From positions 1-17,758 of the forward strand of contig JASCIV010000514.1 in assembly GCA_030374735.1 (NCBI GenBank): 17,758 bases of DNA, in the 5' to 3' direction. The position numbers and the translations under genes were made by a program. Shown here one piece after another: positions 1 through 8,749 of the stretch (the first letter of the stretch is position 1; every line of letters starts with the position of its first letter). The notes beneath the pieces were generated by a model. It was not told where the DNA came from, did no database searches, and worked only from the letters and a program-made list of their open reading frames with translations. The stretch comes from Gracilaria caudata (lineage: Eukaryota > Rhodophyta > Florideophyceae > Gracilariales > Gracilariaceae).

Positions 1-318
1 AGCTGAGGCGATGCGCATGACTGCAGCTGATGACATGTGGTGGTGGTGGTGGGGGATGGGGGGCGGTTGCGCGCGGGGGGGGCGCGCGGCGAGATGGAGC
101 GCGCTGCTTGCTGATGCCACATGGCTTTTGGCTGCGCGTGCACGCTGCCACGCTTTGGCTGACGGCGCGCGCCCTTGGCGCGGAAACGACGGCGACACGT
201 CACGGCGCCGCGGCGCGCGGCGGCGGGTGGCGGCGGTGGATGGGCGGTGTGTGGCGGCGTTCGTTCGCGCGCGCAGGCACGACGCGTGTGCGTGCGCGCG
301 TGCGCGCCGTTTGGCGCC

Positions 319-330
319 TTTTTTTTTTTT
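319..330. repeat. Poly-T tract of 12 bases
   Basis: Twelve consecutive T on the plus strand inside an otherwise GC-rich island. Such a tract could exclude nucleosomes near a promoter, but that is inference. Confidence 0.9.
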
Positions 331-411
331 GGGCGGCGCGCGCTTGGCACGCGCGCGGGGGTTTTGTAGGCTTTCGGCTGAGACGGATCTTGAGCTGGCT
401 GATTGCGACGA

Positions 412-425
412 CGCGCGCGCGCGCG
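412..425. repeat. (CG)7 dinucleotide run
   Basis: Seven consecutive CG dinucleotides, continuing as alternating purine-pyrimidine (GTGTGT) to 430. This sequence type can adopt Z-DNA under supercoiling; nothing here shows that it does. Confidence 0.9.
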
Positions 426-902
426 TGTGTTTGCGTTCAGCTTTGCTTAACCGATGCGCGCGCGGTGGGGGGGAATCGCTGCGGCTATGACGGGCGTGAC
501 GGAACACTTGCGGTAGTGCAGCTGGTTTGTGATCATCACATATGATCTGTGACGTAACACGCGCGCGATTGCGGGTTACAGTGGCATGGTCGGTACCATA
601 CGAAGGGTATAAGGATAGCCCTAAGTTGACGTCATGCGCGATGATGTCATTTTCAGTCTTCAATCGCGATCGGCAGAAACCGAAAAGAACAAGAAAAAAA
701 GGTGCTACGCTTGGTACTCGTTGTTCCGCTGCTTGTACTGTACGAGCATTGCAGGCGGGTACGCACGGTAACCAAAAGTGCTCGAAACGCCACCAAGCCC
801 CAAAGCAAAACCGTTTGCCATTTTTGTGGAAGCGCTCTCGTGTCTCTGTACAAACAAGCTAGTGCTCAACTGTGCGTTCGCCCCGCCCCGCTCATCCACG
901 CA

Positions 903-918
903 TGTGTGTGTGTGTGTG
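903..918. repeat. (TG)8 microsatellite
   Basis: Eight TG dinucleotides in tandem in the spacer downstream of the Doa10-like gene. Confidence 0.9.
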
Positions 919-1225
919 CACCGAGATATGCGCGCGAACGGCGCACGCCCGCTTTGCTGCGTGAACACGATGGGACAGCAGATATGCGCCGGAGCGCAGC
1001 CTGCACTTTTGGTGAACACGTGAACAAACGCGTTGTCGTCGCGCAAAAAGTTGTGTGGCTTATTGTTTCTGTGAAGCGCTTTTTAAAAGCTTAGAGCGGT
1101 GTGTACCGCAGCTCAACATGTTCTGCGTGAATCCCGCATGCCAAGGTAGTTGTTGTTTTGACAATGCGCACACGCTCTACTGCGTGGGGGCGACTGTATG
1201 GTGTGTGGTGTAATCATCATGTCAT

Positions 1226-1255
1226 GCACACGCACACGCACACGCACACGCACAC
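1226..1255. repeat. Hexanucleotide tandem repeat GCACAC x5
   Basis: Five perfect copies of GCACAC, followed by ACACT. It creates spurious Thr-Arg or Val-Arg dipeptide runs in open frames on both strands, which is why the frames over it were not called as genes. Confidence 0.9.
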
Positions 1256-1804
1256 ACTGTGATGAGAGTGTGGATGGGTGTAAACGGAACAACATACAAC
1301 TTGTGCAGCGCTACTCTCAGAAAGAGAGAACGCCACTTCACTCAGCGCTACGGCATTCGGGAAAAGGGGCGCGCCGTACTGCTCCAAAGTGTGAATATGC
1401 GCCAACAATCATCTCGTTCACAAGCACATTCGCTCTCAAAATGACGTCATCCCCGCCACGCAGCCATCAGCACCATCGTGCTTGCAAACATCACAGCGCT
1501 CCAAAACGGAAGAGCAATGCAAACTAACACATTCTGTACACGAACAAGCGCGTTCATCAGAACCAGACGCAGCAACATCATGTCAGCGCAAAGCAACCGC
1601 CGCTTCGTTTATGGCGCACACCAGTTTAAAGCACGCCAGGCTAACTACAGCATTGCATGCATGGCAGGAGGAGCGCTGCCGCATGCCTATATTGCCATGC
1701 ATAAGGCCGTCTTCCGCAACTCCACCACCACATTGCTTTGTGGGCGCTGCTGTTCTGCTGCAATGGCACCCGAAAACATCTTCACACGTGTGCGTGCGCG
1801 TGCT

Positions 1805-1810
1805 TTTATT
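1805..1810 (-). terminator. Candidate poly(A) signal of the Doa10-like gene
   Basis: On the minus strand AATAAA lies 44 bases past the TGA stop of the ligase gene, in the context GTGTAAATAAAAGC. The nine-base string AATAAAAGC recurs about 120 bases past the SKP1 stop, which supports a shared 3'-end signal. Confidence 0.5.
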
Positions 1811-1854
1811 TACACACACACCTGCTGCAGCCACAAAACGCTGTCGATTGCCAA

Positions 1855-4800
1855 TCACTGCTCTTCAACAACAATCTCCTCCTGCGCATCGCCAAAGTTG
1901 TACAGCCGTTTGCCAACAAGATACTTGTCATCTCGTATTGAGTCGTGCAAATCGCGCAGCACCGACATCGAATACCGGAACACCTCAAACGAGCAGTAAA
2001 AGCAAGCCACCACCAGGTACGCGTACCGATAGATCTGGTCCGACACCCACTGCGCAATGCCCACCATGGGCAGCACACCGCGCGATATCGAGTACGGCAT
2101 GCACAGCGCCGTCATGCACCACGCCAACACCGGCAGCACCACCTCCTTCATCGTGCGCGAAAAGTTCACGTCCAGACCCGCAAGGTCGCCTTCCTTCGCT
2201 CGCAGCACCCTTTCCCTCCATTTCGCGCCGAGTCCACCGGTCGCCGCGATGCACGACCACACCTTCAGCAGCAGTAATCCCAGCGCCCAGTCCTGATGCA
2301 GACAAAAGTACGGCGTCTCATTGTGTGACACACGGATCGGAACAAAGATCAACTCGAACAACAGTCCGGTCATCAACGGGATCACTCCCAGCCATATCGA
2401 TATGATCACCGTGCCTTTTGCCACCAGAATCAGATACGGCATGCCCATAGAGATCATTGTCATCGTGTCCAGAGTTCTAAAGTAGCGCCCCAATTTGCAA
2501 ATCCCGTTCACAGTACCCAACAGAACATTCAACCCCAACAGGAACGGATGAAGATCATGCCGAACGGCAAGCCCCACCACACTCATCAGCCACCGCCCAA
2601 GGATGGTCGGTACAGCCATTAGCGAGCTTTCAGCCACAACCAGCGTAGCCCATGCCGCCACTATCATTAGTGCCGCACGAATCGCCACCAATCCTCGCTG
2701 ATCCTCGCTCGTTTCACCCAATTCGTCGTCCGAGTCAGCACCAGCCGACGCAGCGTCCACGCCGTCAGCCCCAAATCCTGCGCCAATTCCACCAGCTCCT
2801 GCTTCCGGCAACCGATCTTGCGCATCATTTCCTGCATTCGGAGCGGCTGCATTCTCGTTCGTATCCTCCCCCTTTACCACAAGGTCTCGAATACCCAGGA
2901 AGCTTGATACGCCACGAATCCAAGAAGAGATAAGCAGCTGAAGTGACAGTTCTGGCCTGCCAAAGTATAACAGACGAATCAGAGGACCAATGAGCAAATT
3001 CCCAAAAGGCACATCGATGAGTATGTGTGAAAAGTCTTCCGAGCGAAACGGAAACACATGAGGCAGCAGTTTCAAACATACTTGTCCTGGAACATACACC
3101 AGAGCCATGATGAGTGGAACGTAGATTAACACACTGAGACACATCCGTCGCGCATGCCTTGATAAAGGCTTCTCGACGAGCTCGCGAAATGGGTGGAATT
3201 CAGGATCGTCCGGATTCCTTAGGAACCACAACAGCTCCGGTCGAATAACTTCTCGTAAGAGAGATATGAACAACGAGATGTGCGCCATGTACACGATTCC
3301 CAACACCCAGTGCCCGCTTGTACACGCCCATGGTGACTGGCGACAGTACGCCAATCTGGACTGTGTTGTACCGCCAAACAACTCCAGCGTGCAAATATCA
3401 AGCCACCATCCACAACCAAGAGGAAACACGCCAAACTCGAATAGAATGAGAACCACAATCTTGATAAATGTAGCCACATATCTCAACATCCGTGCAATTT
3501 GCCGCGTTATCGGAGAATCGAGTCTGGGATATCGATGTCGCAGTAAGGATATGGCACCAATGTACGCAACTGACACAAGTGCGATCATCCCATATCCAAG
3601 GAGCACGATCAAAAAGTTGTCAGTATAAGATACCAATGGCTGATCTTGTTCCGTTGCGTTCGGCATCATTGTTTGATTTACAGGCGTTTGAGAGTCCCCC
3701 GTCAACATGTGGCCAGTGTTCAAAGCTTGAGACATGTCTTGAATACTTGACAAAGAAGCTGAACTCTCGGTGTTCAAACTTGTAGAATTATTACCTGTAT
3801 TGATACCCTTTGTTGGGGACTGACCGAAGAGTCCCATCAAAAAGTGAGGAGGGAAACTCTGCGCAAAGTCGTTGAAGTGTATCGGAAGATTTTGAACGGC
3901 AAACAGACGAAGCGCAAGACGCCCGATGAGTAGCGGAATAAGAGTAAAGATACCAAGGAAGATAGCATTAGAAATCAGAACGGTTCCTGCGTTATCAAAC
4001 AAGTTTCGAATGTGGCCACGAAGACCCACAACTTCTTCAAGCGGTACTTCGTCCGGATCAAGCTCGAAGAGACCGAATAATGCGCCGCCATCACCTCGGC
4101 CATCCTGATCTTCATCTTCTGCTTCGTCGGGATGGTCCTCTTGAGGTAGAGCCATGCGCGCCAGTTGGGCAGGATTTTCAATTGCATGTGCGTGAAGTAG
4201 TACCTCTTCAAAATCTTCATCATCTATGTAATCGCTGCTACTGGCGTAAGCATCGCTTTCCCCAGCAGGGTAGCCAATCATGTCGCCTTCGCCTGCGTCC
4301 GAGTGGCGACGCTCGTCTTCATTGTCTAATTCGAGGTCTGCATCGGCTTCGTCAATGTCGTTTTCATTGTGCTCGTCGACAAAGAAATCATACGTATCGC
4401 GCACAAGCTCATCAACTTCATCGACAAGCTCTCCGTTAAGGTCATCTTGCTCGTCTCGGTCATCATCGGCCGGCAATTCGGGGACACCGTCGCGACCGAC
4501 ATGGTTTCGAGGAGCGTGAGCGACTGGGGCAGCGTCATTTTCGTCATCTTCATCATCTAAAGGTGGCCATTCATGCTCATCGTCGGCATCATCATGATGA
4601 AGAATGTCGTGATGCACATCGTCATCCGCGAACATTTGGAAAGCGTCCTCGTCATCTTCGCCCGCTTCTTGAGGTAAATGTCTCACGTACTCACGCAACG
4701 ACGAGACACCAAGAAAAACAAACACGATACCCGCGGACAGAAGAAATCCATAGAAAGCGTCGGTGACGATTCCAGCGGGACCTCTGGACGCCAGCAGAGC

Positions 4801-5184
4801 GGGTAACTGCGTGGGGGAATTAATGAACAAGGCGTACCAAGTCCAACAAGTCCCAATGGGCAAGAAGAAAAGCCACACAGTAAAGACGAGAATGATTCTG
4901 GCGACAGTCTTGATTGTCTTCTTGAGAAGAGCGAGGACGCCGGTTAGAAACTCACAAGTTGGTAAGGCAGACGGGGTATTCGGTTGATACAAGGGCTCAA
5001 AGCGGAAAGAGTGATTGCAAAGCTCGCATCGCGTGGAACCGGATTGAGCGAGCCAGTTGACCAGACAGTCCTCGTGGGTGTATTTGATAGAGCCGGAGCA
5101 GCGACAAGGATGTAACAAAGGGCGACCAGGTTCATCCTCGCCGCGGCAAATGCGGCATTCTCGTTCTACGTCAGCCTCCGCCAT
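1855..5184 (-). CDS. Doa10/MARCH6/SUD1-type ER membrane RING-CH E3 ubiquitin ligase
   Basis: Intronless, 1109 residues. The N-terminus is a RING-CH (C4HC3) finger with C10, C13, C27, C29, H37, C40, C53 and C56 in the exact family spacing. Membrane segments follow at about 95-120 and 142-162, then a long strongly acidic Asp/Glu-rich cytosolic region (about 172-380). The central TEB4-Doa10 (TD) domain is clear at about 515-710, with a GCGWWLDICTLELFGG block and REVIRPELLWFLRNPDDPEF. A second low-complexity linker (771-828) is followed by more membrane segments. The extreme C-terminus carries the family C-terminal element IRDDKYLVGKRLYNFG (1083-1098). Known role: ubiquitinates misfolded and regulatory proteins, including sterol-synthesis enzymes, at the ER and inner nuclear membrane. 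Length lies between human MARCH6 (910) and yeast Doa10 (1319). The ATG is followed at once by the RING, so the start is secure. It is divergent from the transporter at 5863. Confidence 0.96.
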   Translation of the reverse strand: MAEADVERECRICRGEDEPGRPLLHPCRCSGSIKYTHEDCLVNWLAQSGSTRCELCNHSFRFEPLYQPNTPSALPTCEFLTGVLALLKKTIKTVARIILVFTVWLFFLPIGTCWTWYALFINSPTQLPALLASRGPAGIVTDAFYGFLLSAGIVFVFLGVSSLREYVRHLPQEAGEDDEDAFQMFADDDVHHDILHHDDADDEHEWPPLDDEDDENDAAPVAHAPRNHVGRDGVPELPADDDRDEQDDLNGELVDEVDELVRDTYDFFVDEHNENDIDEADADLELDNEDERRHSDAGEGDMIGYPAGESDAYASSSDYIDDEDFEEVLLHAHAIENPAQLARMALPQEDHPDEAEDEDQDGRGDGGALFGLFELDPDEVPLEEVVGLRGHIRNLFDNAGTVLISNAIFLGIFTLIPLLIGRLALRLFAVQNLPIHFNDFAQSFPPHFLMGLFGQSPTKGINTGNNSTSLNTESSASLSSIQDMSQALNTGHMLTGDSQTPVNQTMMPNATEQDQPLVSYTDNFLIVLLGYGMIALVSVAYIGAISLLRHRYPRLDSPITRQIARMLRYVATFIKIVVLILFEFGVFPLGCGWWLDICTLELFGGTTQSRLAYCRQSPWACTSGHWVLGIVYMAHISLFISLLREVIRPELLWFLRNPDDPEFHPFRELVEKPLSRHARRMCLSVLIYVPLIMALVYVPGQVCLKLLPHVFPFRSEDFSHILIDVPFGNLLIGPLIRLLYFGRPELSLQLLISSWIRGVSSFLGIRDLVVKGEDTNENAAAPNAGNDAQDRLPEAGAGGIGAGFGADGVDAASAGADSDDELGETSEDQRGLVAIRAALMIVAAWATLVVAESSLMAVPTILGRWLMSVVGLAVRHDLHPFLLGLNVLLGTVNGICKLGRYFRTLDTMTMISMGMPYLILVAKGTVIISIWLGVIPLMTGLLFELIFVPIRVSHNETPYFCLHQDWALGLLLLKVWSCIAATGGLGAKWRERVLRAKEGDLAGLDVNFSRTMKEVVLPVLAWCMTALCMPYSISRGVLPMVGIAQWVSDQIYRYAYLVVACFYCSFEVFRYSMSVLRDLHDSIRDDKYLVGKRLYNFGDAQEEIVVEEQ

Positions 5185-5862
5185 TCGTTTGTCTGAGAAG
5201 CAAATTCATTGACTTTGAATACGAGACGAGTTTGAGATGAAAGCCGGTGCGAGGTGGTGATCAGGATGTTGTGCAAGGACGTCGGTCCGGAGCGTGTACC
5301 GTAGGCAAAAACTGGAACTGCGGGGCGCAGGGGGAGGAAGGCGACAGCAACTGGCGCTCTGCGGCAGATGCAACTGCTTAGAAGGCACGCGAAGCGGAAG
5401 ACGGAGGAGGTTGAAACAACGACGGGCGCAGCTGGGGAGGTGGTCAAGCACGGAGTACGGACACGCACATTCGGTGTTCCGGGCGGTTTCCAGCAGTGTT
5501 GGCCGCACATGAAACGCACAGCGACGCGCAAAACGCACAGCGCGCCGGAATTGGTGCGTGTTTCCACGTGTGCACGTGGCGCGGTCGAGTGCGCTCGCAG
5601 TTTACAGTGCGCCGTGGCTCGTGTTGCGGACAGAGCTGGTCGATCAATTGCGCTGAGCGTGCGCGTGCGTGAGCAATGATGGGCAGCGAAGCGAAGGTAA
5701 TTCGAAGCGCGCTTGCGCTTTTTGACGCTCGCACCACCGCCTCCGTCGCTCCGTCGTGCAGCTACGCGCGTGTCATAACGTCGTTCAGAATGATATCAGC
5801 CGGATAAGTTCGCCTGCCCACGTACATCGCTGCAGTGCTCCCGCTCTCAGCCGCACCTCAGC
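5185..5862. promoter_or_regulatory. Divergent promoter region between the Doa10-like and transporter genes
   Basis: A 678-bp spacer between two head-to-head start codons, so both promoters must lie here or overlap. I see no clear TATA box. The right half is rich in CG and GCGTG strings. The transporter leader contains a 43-codon upstream ORF beginning with tandem ATGs (5676-5807) and possible splice sites. The open frames across the left half are low-complexity and are not supported as genes. Confidence 0.5.
5676..5807 (+). other. Upstream ORF (43 codons) in the transporter leader, or part of a cryptic 5' exon
   Basis: The tandem ATGATG at 5676-5681 opens a frame ending in TAA at 5805-5807, 55 bases before the transporter ATG. 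The peptide is Arg/Ser/Ala-rich with few acidic residues. An alternative reading joins ATG...GCGAAG (5676-5696) by a GT donor at 5697 to an AG acceptor ending at 5850. This runs in frame into the transporter ATG (codons for Pro-His-Leu-Ser, then Met) and adds 11 residues. Neither reading can be settled from sequence alone. Confidence 0.35.
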
Positions 5863-7212
5863 ATGATTCCCGAGCGCTTTGTGATGGTGCTGCTGTGCGC
5901 CGTTTGCTGCTGTATCAACTATGCGGACCGCGTCAATATGTCCGTCGCCATCATTAACATCGCCGAGCAGTATTCCTTCAATTTGCATGAGCAGTCCTTG
6001 ATTATGTCCTACTTCTACCTGGGCTATTTGCCCATGAACTTGGGCGGAGCTCTTCTTTGTCGCCGTTTCGGAGCGAAGAACGTGCTCACTTGTGGCGCAA
6101 CCCTGTGGTCCTTCTTCACCGTCGTCACTCCCATTGCGGCCCAAATGGGCTTCAAGGTTCTCGTTGCGTGTCGCTTTCTCATGGGTCTCTCTGAGGGTGT
6201 CGCGTACCCTTCCGTGTATCATTTTCTTTCAACCTGGATTTCCCCGACTGAGCGAGCCAGAGGCGTGGCTCTATTGCTCAGTGGCACGCATGTTGGCACA
6301 ACGCTTGCTCTCATATTATCTCCAATTATCATTCGAGAAGCCTCATGGCAGGCTATATTCTATTCGTTCGGCACTCTTGGTATGGTCTGGGTGGCAGTGT
6401 GGCAGATGGTTGCCTACGATCGCTATGAGAAGCTGCAAACCTCTCCACCATCTGAAGAAGAAGCTTGTGCTTCCTCGGACTCCGACCCGGACATTAGCCA
6501 GCAGAAAGAGTCCTCGTCTTCCACCTCTCAACAAATGTCTCAACAAATGTCTCAAGAAATGCGTTTAGTACTTGCAATCCTCCGAAACAGGCGCACACTC
6601 GCTGTTTGTGTCACGCAGGCTATGTTTGGCCTCGTACATTTTGTCATTCTCAGCTGGCTTCCGTCGTACTTTAAGAACGTCTATGACATTCAAACCACCT
6701 CTCTCTCTTTCACGTTTCTCCCGTACTTCTCTATGGCTGTCAGTGGCAACATTGGCGGATATCTCGCAGATGCGCTACTGCAGGGCGGAATGTCACTTAC
6801 TAGAGTCAGAAAGGTCGTCACATTCGTAGCAAATCTTGGAGCTGCCACTATGTTGCTTGCTTTTGCATCCGCGAAAACAGTTGGCATAGCCCTGGGGTAC
6901 ATATCACTAAGTTTAGCATTTATGAGCCTGAACAGCGGAGGATTTGCGAGCTGCTACATGGACATGGCAGCGCCAAGTGTGGTTGGAATCTTCAAGGCCA
7001 CCTCAAACACCCTGGCGAGCTTTGGTGGCTTTCTCGCCATCCCATTATCCACGAAAGTCATGGATATGCTGGGAGGTTCCTGGCGAGCTATGTTTGCGAG
7101 CCTTAGCTTATGTTATCTGTGCATGAATTTTGTTTTCTGTTCCTTCGTGGAATGCGAACGCACTCTAGACGAAAGCAGCGGCCTGCCTTCGAAGACTGCC
7201 CTCGTCTCTTGA
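5863..7212 (+). CDS. Major facilitator superfamily transporter, SLC17/ANTR (PHT4)-like anion transporter
   Basis: Intronless, 449 residues. It begins almost directly with TM1 and the SLC17-type motif NYADRVNMSVAI (19-30). TM2 follows at about 45-66, with the MFS loop RRFGAKN (67-73). TM4 carries RFLMGLSEGVAYPSVYHF (104-121), then STWISPTERARG (123-134), both typical of the SLC17 phosphate, sialate, glutamate and ascorbate carriers. The central cytosolic loop (about 188-232) is Ser/Glu/Gln-rich and holds a short tandem repeat. The second six-helix half is about 240-430 with a short polar tail. Known role of the family: Na+ or H+ coupled organic or inorganic anion transport in plasma, organelle or plastid membranes. 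The substrate cannot be told from sequence. No targeting peptide precedes TM1 from this ATG, unlike plastid ANTRs, unless an upstream exon exists. Confidence 0.9.
   Translation: MIPERFVMVLLCAVCCCINYADRVNMSVAIINIAEQYSFNLHEQSLIMSYFYLGYLPMNLGGALLCRRFGAKNVLTCGATLWSFFTVVTPIAAQMGFKVLVACRFLMGLSEGVAYPSVYHFLSTWISPTERARGVALLLSGTHVGTTLALILSPIIIREASWQAIFYSFGTLGMVWVAVWQMVAYDRYEKLQTSPPSEEEACASSDSDPDISQQKESSSSTSQQMSQQMSQEMRLVLAILRNRRTLAVCVTQAMFGLVHFVILSWLPSYFKNVYDIQTTSLSFTFLPYFSMAVSGNIGGYLADALLQGGMSLTRVRKVVTFVANLGAATMLLAFASAKTVGIALGYISLSLAFMSLNSGGFASCYMDMAAPSVVGIFKATSNTLASFGGFLAIPLSTKVMDMLGGSWRAMFASLSLCYLCMNFVFCSFVECERTLDESSGLPSKTALVS
6526..6561 (+). repeat. In-frame 12-bp tandem repeat in the transporter loop
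   Basis: Three units of TCTCAACAAATG, the last with one mismatch, encode SQQM-SQQM-SQEM in the central cytosolic loop. The unit length is a multiple of three, so copy-number change would not shift the frame. Confidence 0.9.
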
Positions 7213-8040
7213 TCAGTCAATCTGCGACTGTACGCGTACACTAACAATGAAAAGAATTGGGAAAAGGGTTCAGCTATCAAAAAGTGCCTACATCAAGAGC
7301 TGGAGCTAACAGTCTCAGCAACGCTGTGCCATAACCTGATTACTGTATCGAACGTCCCACGGTGTCTTCTTTGGTGCAGGCGGCCCGTGCGGAACATATT
7401 TTTCAAGGGTCGGTGATCATGTCACTCACCCTTCGGATCAGTTTCGGGGTTTTCGCATCATTCGTGATATGAAGCTGCCTTGTACAGAACTACATTTCTA
7501 AACATACTTCAGCTTAGATGACTCCCCAAATCCATTATTTTTGTTTTCTAGCTACACAGCGTGGACCGTCTCAAATCTTTCGATTTAGATCGGGAAACAG
7601 ACTTCGCGGCCGATATGTTGGGAGAATCAACAATTCTAAACTTGGTCAGAATCCAAAGTCGGAACCTATTCAGTCCGAATGTCTCCTTCAGATTCCAAAC
7701 AGTTGAAGCTCTGTTTCCCCTAAAACATTTCAGACGACTTGCAACGTTAGTTGCTTGCACGATGGTCCGAAAAAGCTGTTGTGGTCGCGAATTTTGCTCG
7801 AGCTTAGGTAGAAGAGTTAGAGGCACTCAGTTGTGTTCTCTGCGAAAAACATTGCGGGCTGCGTTGTCACCGTCCAGCTCTGCCCACGCGAGGGTTTATC
7901 TGCATCATCTCAAGCTTTTATTCGGTTTGGCTTGAAACTTCACGCTTCTTGACTCTAGAAAAGGTATTCACACTCTTTCTCGCACGAAAACATCAGTGTT
8001 CATTGGATCGCGCACTTCTGTCGATTTGTAGATCTGTACA
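7213..8040. other. Convergent spacer between the transporter and SKP1
   Basis: An 828-bp region holding both 3' ends. A weak frame on plus (7561-7935, no ATG at its start) and one on minus (7548-7826) overlap each other and match no family I know. A 10-bp inverted repeat (7592-7601 and 7710-7719) and a short hairpin-like stretch near 7405-7430 are visible. The SKP1 side contains its candidate poly(A) signal. Confidence 0.5.
7917..7922 (-). terminator. Candidate poly(A) signal of SKP1
   Basis: AATAAA on the minus strand, 119 bases past the SKP1 TAA stop, in the string AATAAAAGC that is also found past the stop of the Doa10-like gene. Confidence 0.45.
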
Positions 8041-8749
8041 TTAGCGATCCTCCGCGCACCAAGCATTGTCCCGACGAACCTCCTCCAGTTGCTCGGGAGT
8101 AAAGTCATTGTGGATGTCAAATTCCGCTCGGATTTGTTCAGGTGTCTTCCCCTTGATCATATCTGCAACTCTGGTATTTTCAACACATTACAGCAACGAA
8201 GAAGTCAGTTAAATTTCGTTTCCAAAAGGGAAGATTAGCAAATGAGAACGTCTGGGTAACGGTGTACTTACGTTTTGCATGTTAGATCCAGAAGCGATTG
8301 GACATCTAAGAAGTTCGCAGCCTGCACATTTGCAAAGAGAAAGGGCAAGTAGAAATAGCACAGAACAGTTCCCTGTGTGAGCAAAACTGAAAAGAGGACG
8401 CCTGGCTTCGCGGCAACTGAACAGATTTTATTGCACGTACCAGAATCATTTGAAACAAGGTGGACTTATCAACCTGGACAAAGGACCGTTCCCAGCGATC
8501 TACTTCATCCGCGCTTGTTTGATTCAGTTCTTGTTGGTAGTGGAACCTGCAATACTCCACGACTTTGGCAAGAATTGCGGCTTCCACTTCTCCCATAGGA
8601 ATTTCCATGCCATCCACTTCGTCGACGTCTTCGAGCATGCCCTTTACGAAGTTAATCTGCATGGCAACGGGTTTCTCCACCTCGAAGATTTCGCCATCCT
8701 TACTCCGGAGCTTGAGGGTGATGGTGTTTGGTTGCGGTGTTTCGGCCAT
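8041..8749 (-). CDS. SKP1: SKP1, SCF ubiquitin ligase adaptor (3 coding exons)
   Basis: Join exons 8441-8749, 8272-8321 and 8041-8170 (309+50+130 nt = 162 residues; human SKP1 is 163). Intron 1 (8322-8440, 119 bp) has donor GTACGT and acceptor TTGCAAATGTGCAG. Intron 2 (8171-8271, 101 bp) has donor GTAAGT, branch motif CTGAC near 8204-8208 and acceptor ATACCAG. The spliced protein has the BTB/POZ-like N-terminus (ITLKLRSKDGEIFEV), the dimer/Cul1 part ending TLFQMIL, then AANFLDVQSLLDLTCKTVAD and the F-box-binding C-terminus ending in DNAWCAEDR. Known role: links CUL1 to F-box proteins. Without splicing, the frame runs through intron 1 and ends at 8306 as a truncated 147-residue product lacking the F-box-binding helices. 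Exons 2 and 3 are too short to stand out as ORFs; I found them by matching the family. Confidence 0.96.

Larger units (their letters stand above)
1..1854. other. Intergenic spacer, no supported gene
   Basis: No reading frame here looks like a real protein. The open frames at 11-545 translate to low-complexity Gly/Arg/Ala runs caused by GC-rich repeats. About 1-500 is very GC-rich with a G-rich plus strand and contains a (GTG)n run near 35-50, a 12-base T run and a CG alternation. About 500-1800 is more balanced, with two simple repeats and two perfect TGACGTCA palindromes at 627-634 and 1442-1449. The right end holds the 3' UTR of the Doa10-like gene. The GC-rich left end could be the promoter or leader of a gene outside the window. 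Confidence 0.6.

Noticed and set aside
11..545. Two long overlapping plus-strand frames
   Set aside because: Trp/Gly/Arg/Ala-rich translations generated by GC-rich repeats; both frames are open at once, with no domain.
1482..2405. 307-codon plus-strand frame
   Set aside because: Its 3' half is antisense to the conserved C-terminus of the Doa10-like gene, and its composition is Ser/Pro/Thr shadow sequence.
7548..7935. Overlapping frames on both strands (124 and 92 codons)
   Set aside because: The plus frame opens at GTG rather than ATG. Neither has a recognisable motif, and the region is the shared 3' end of two genes.
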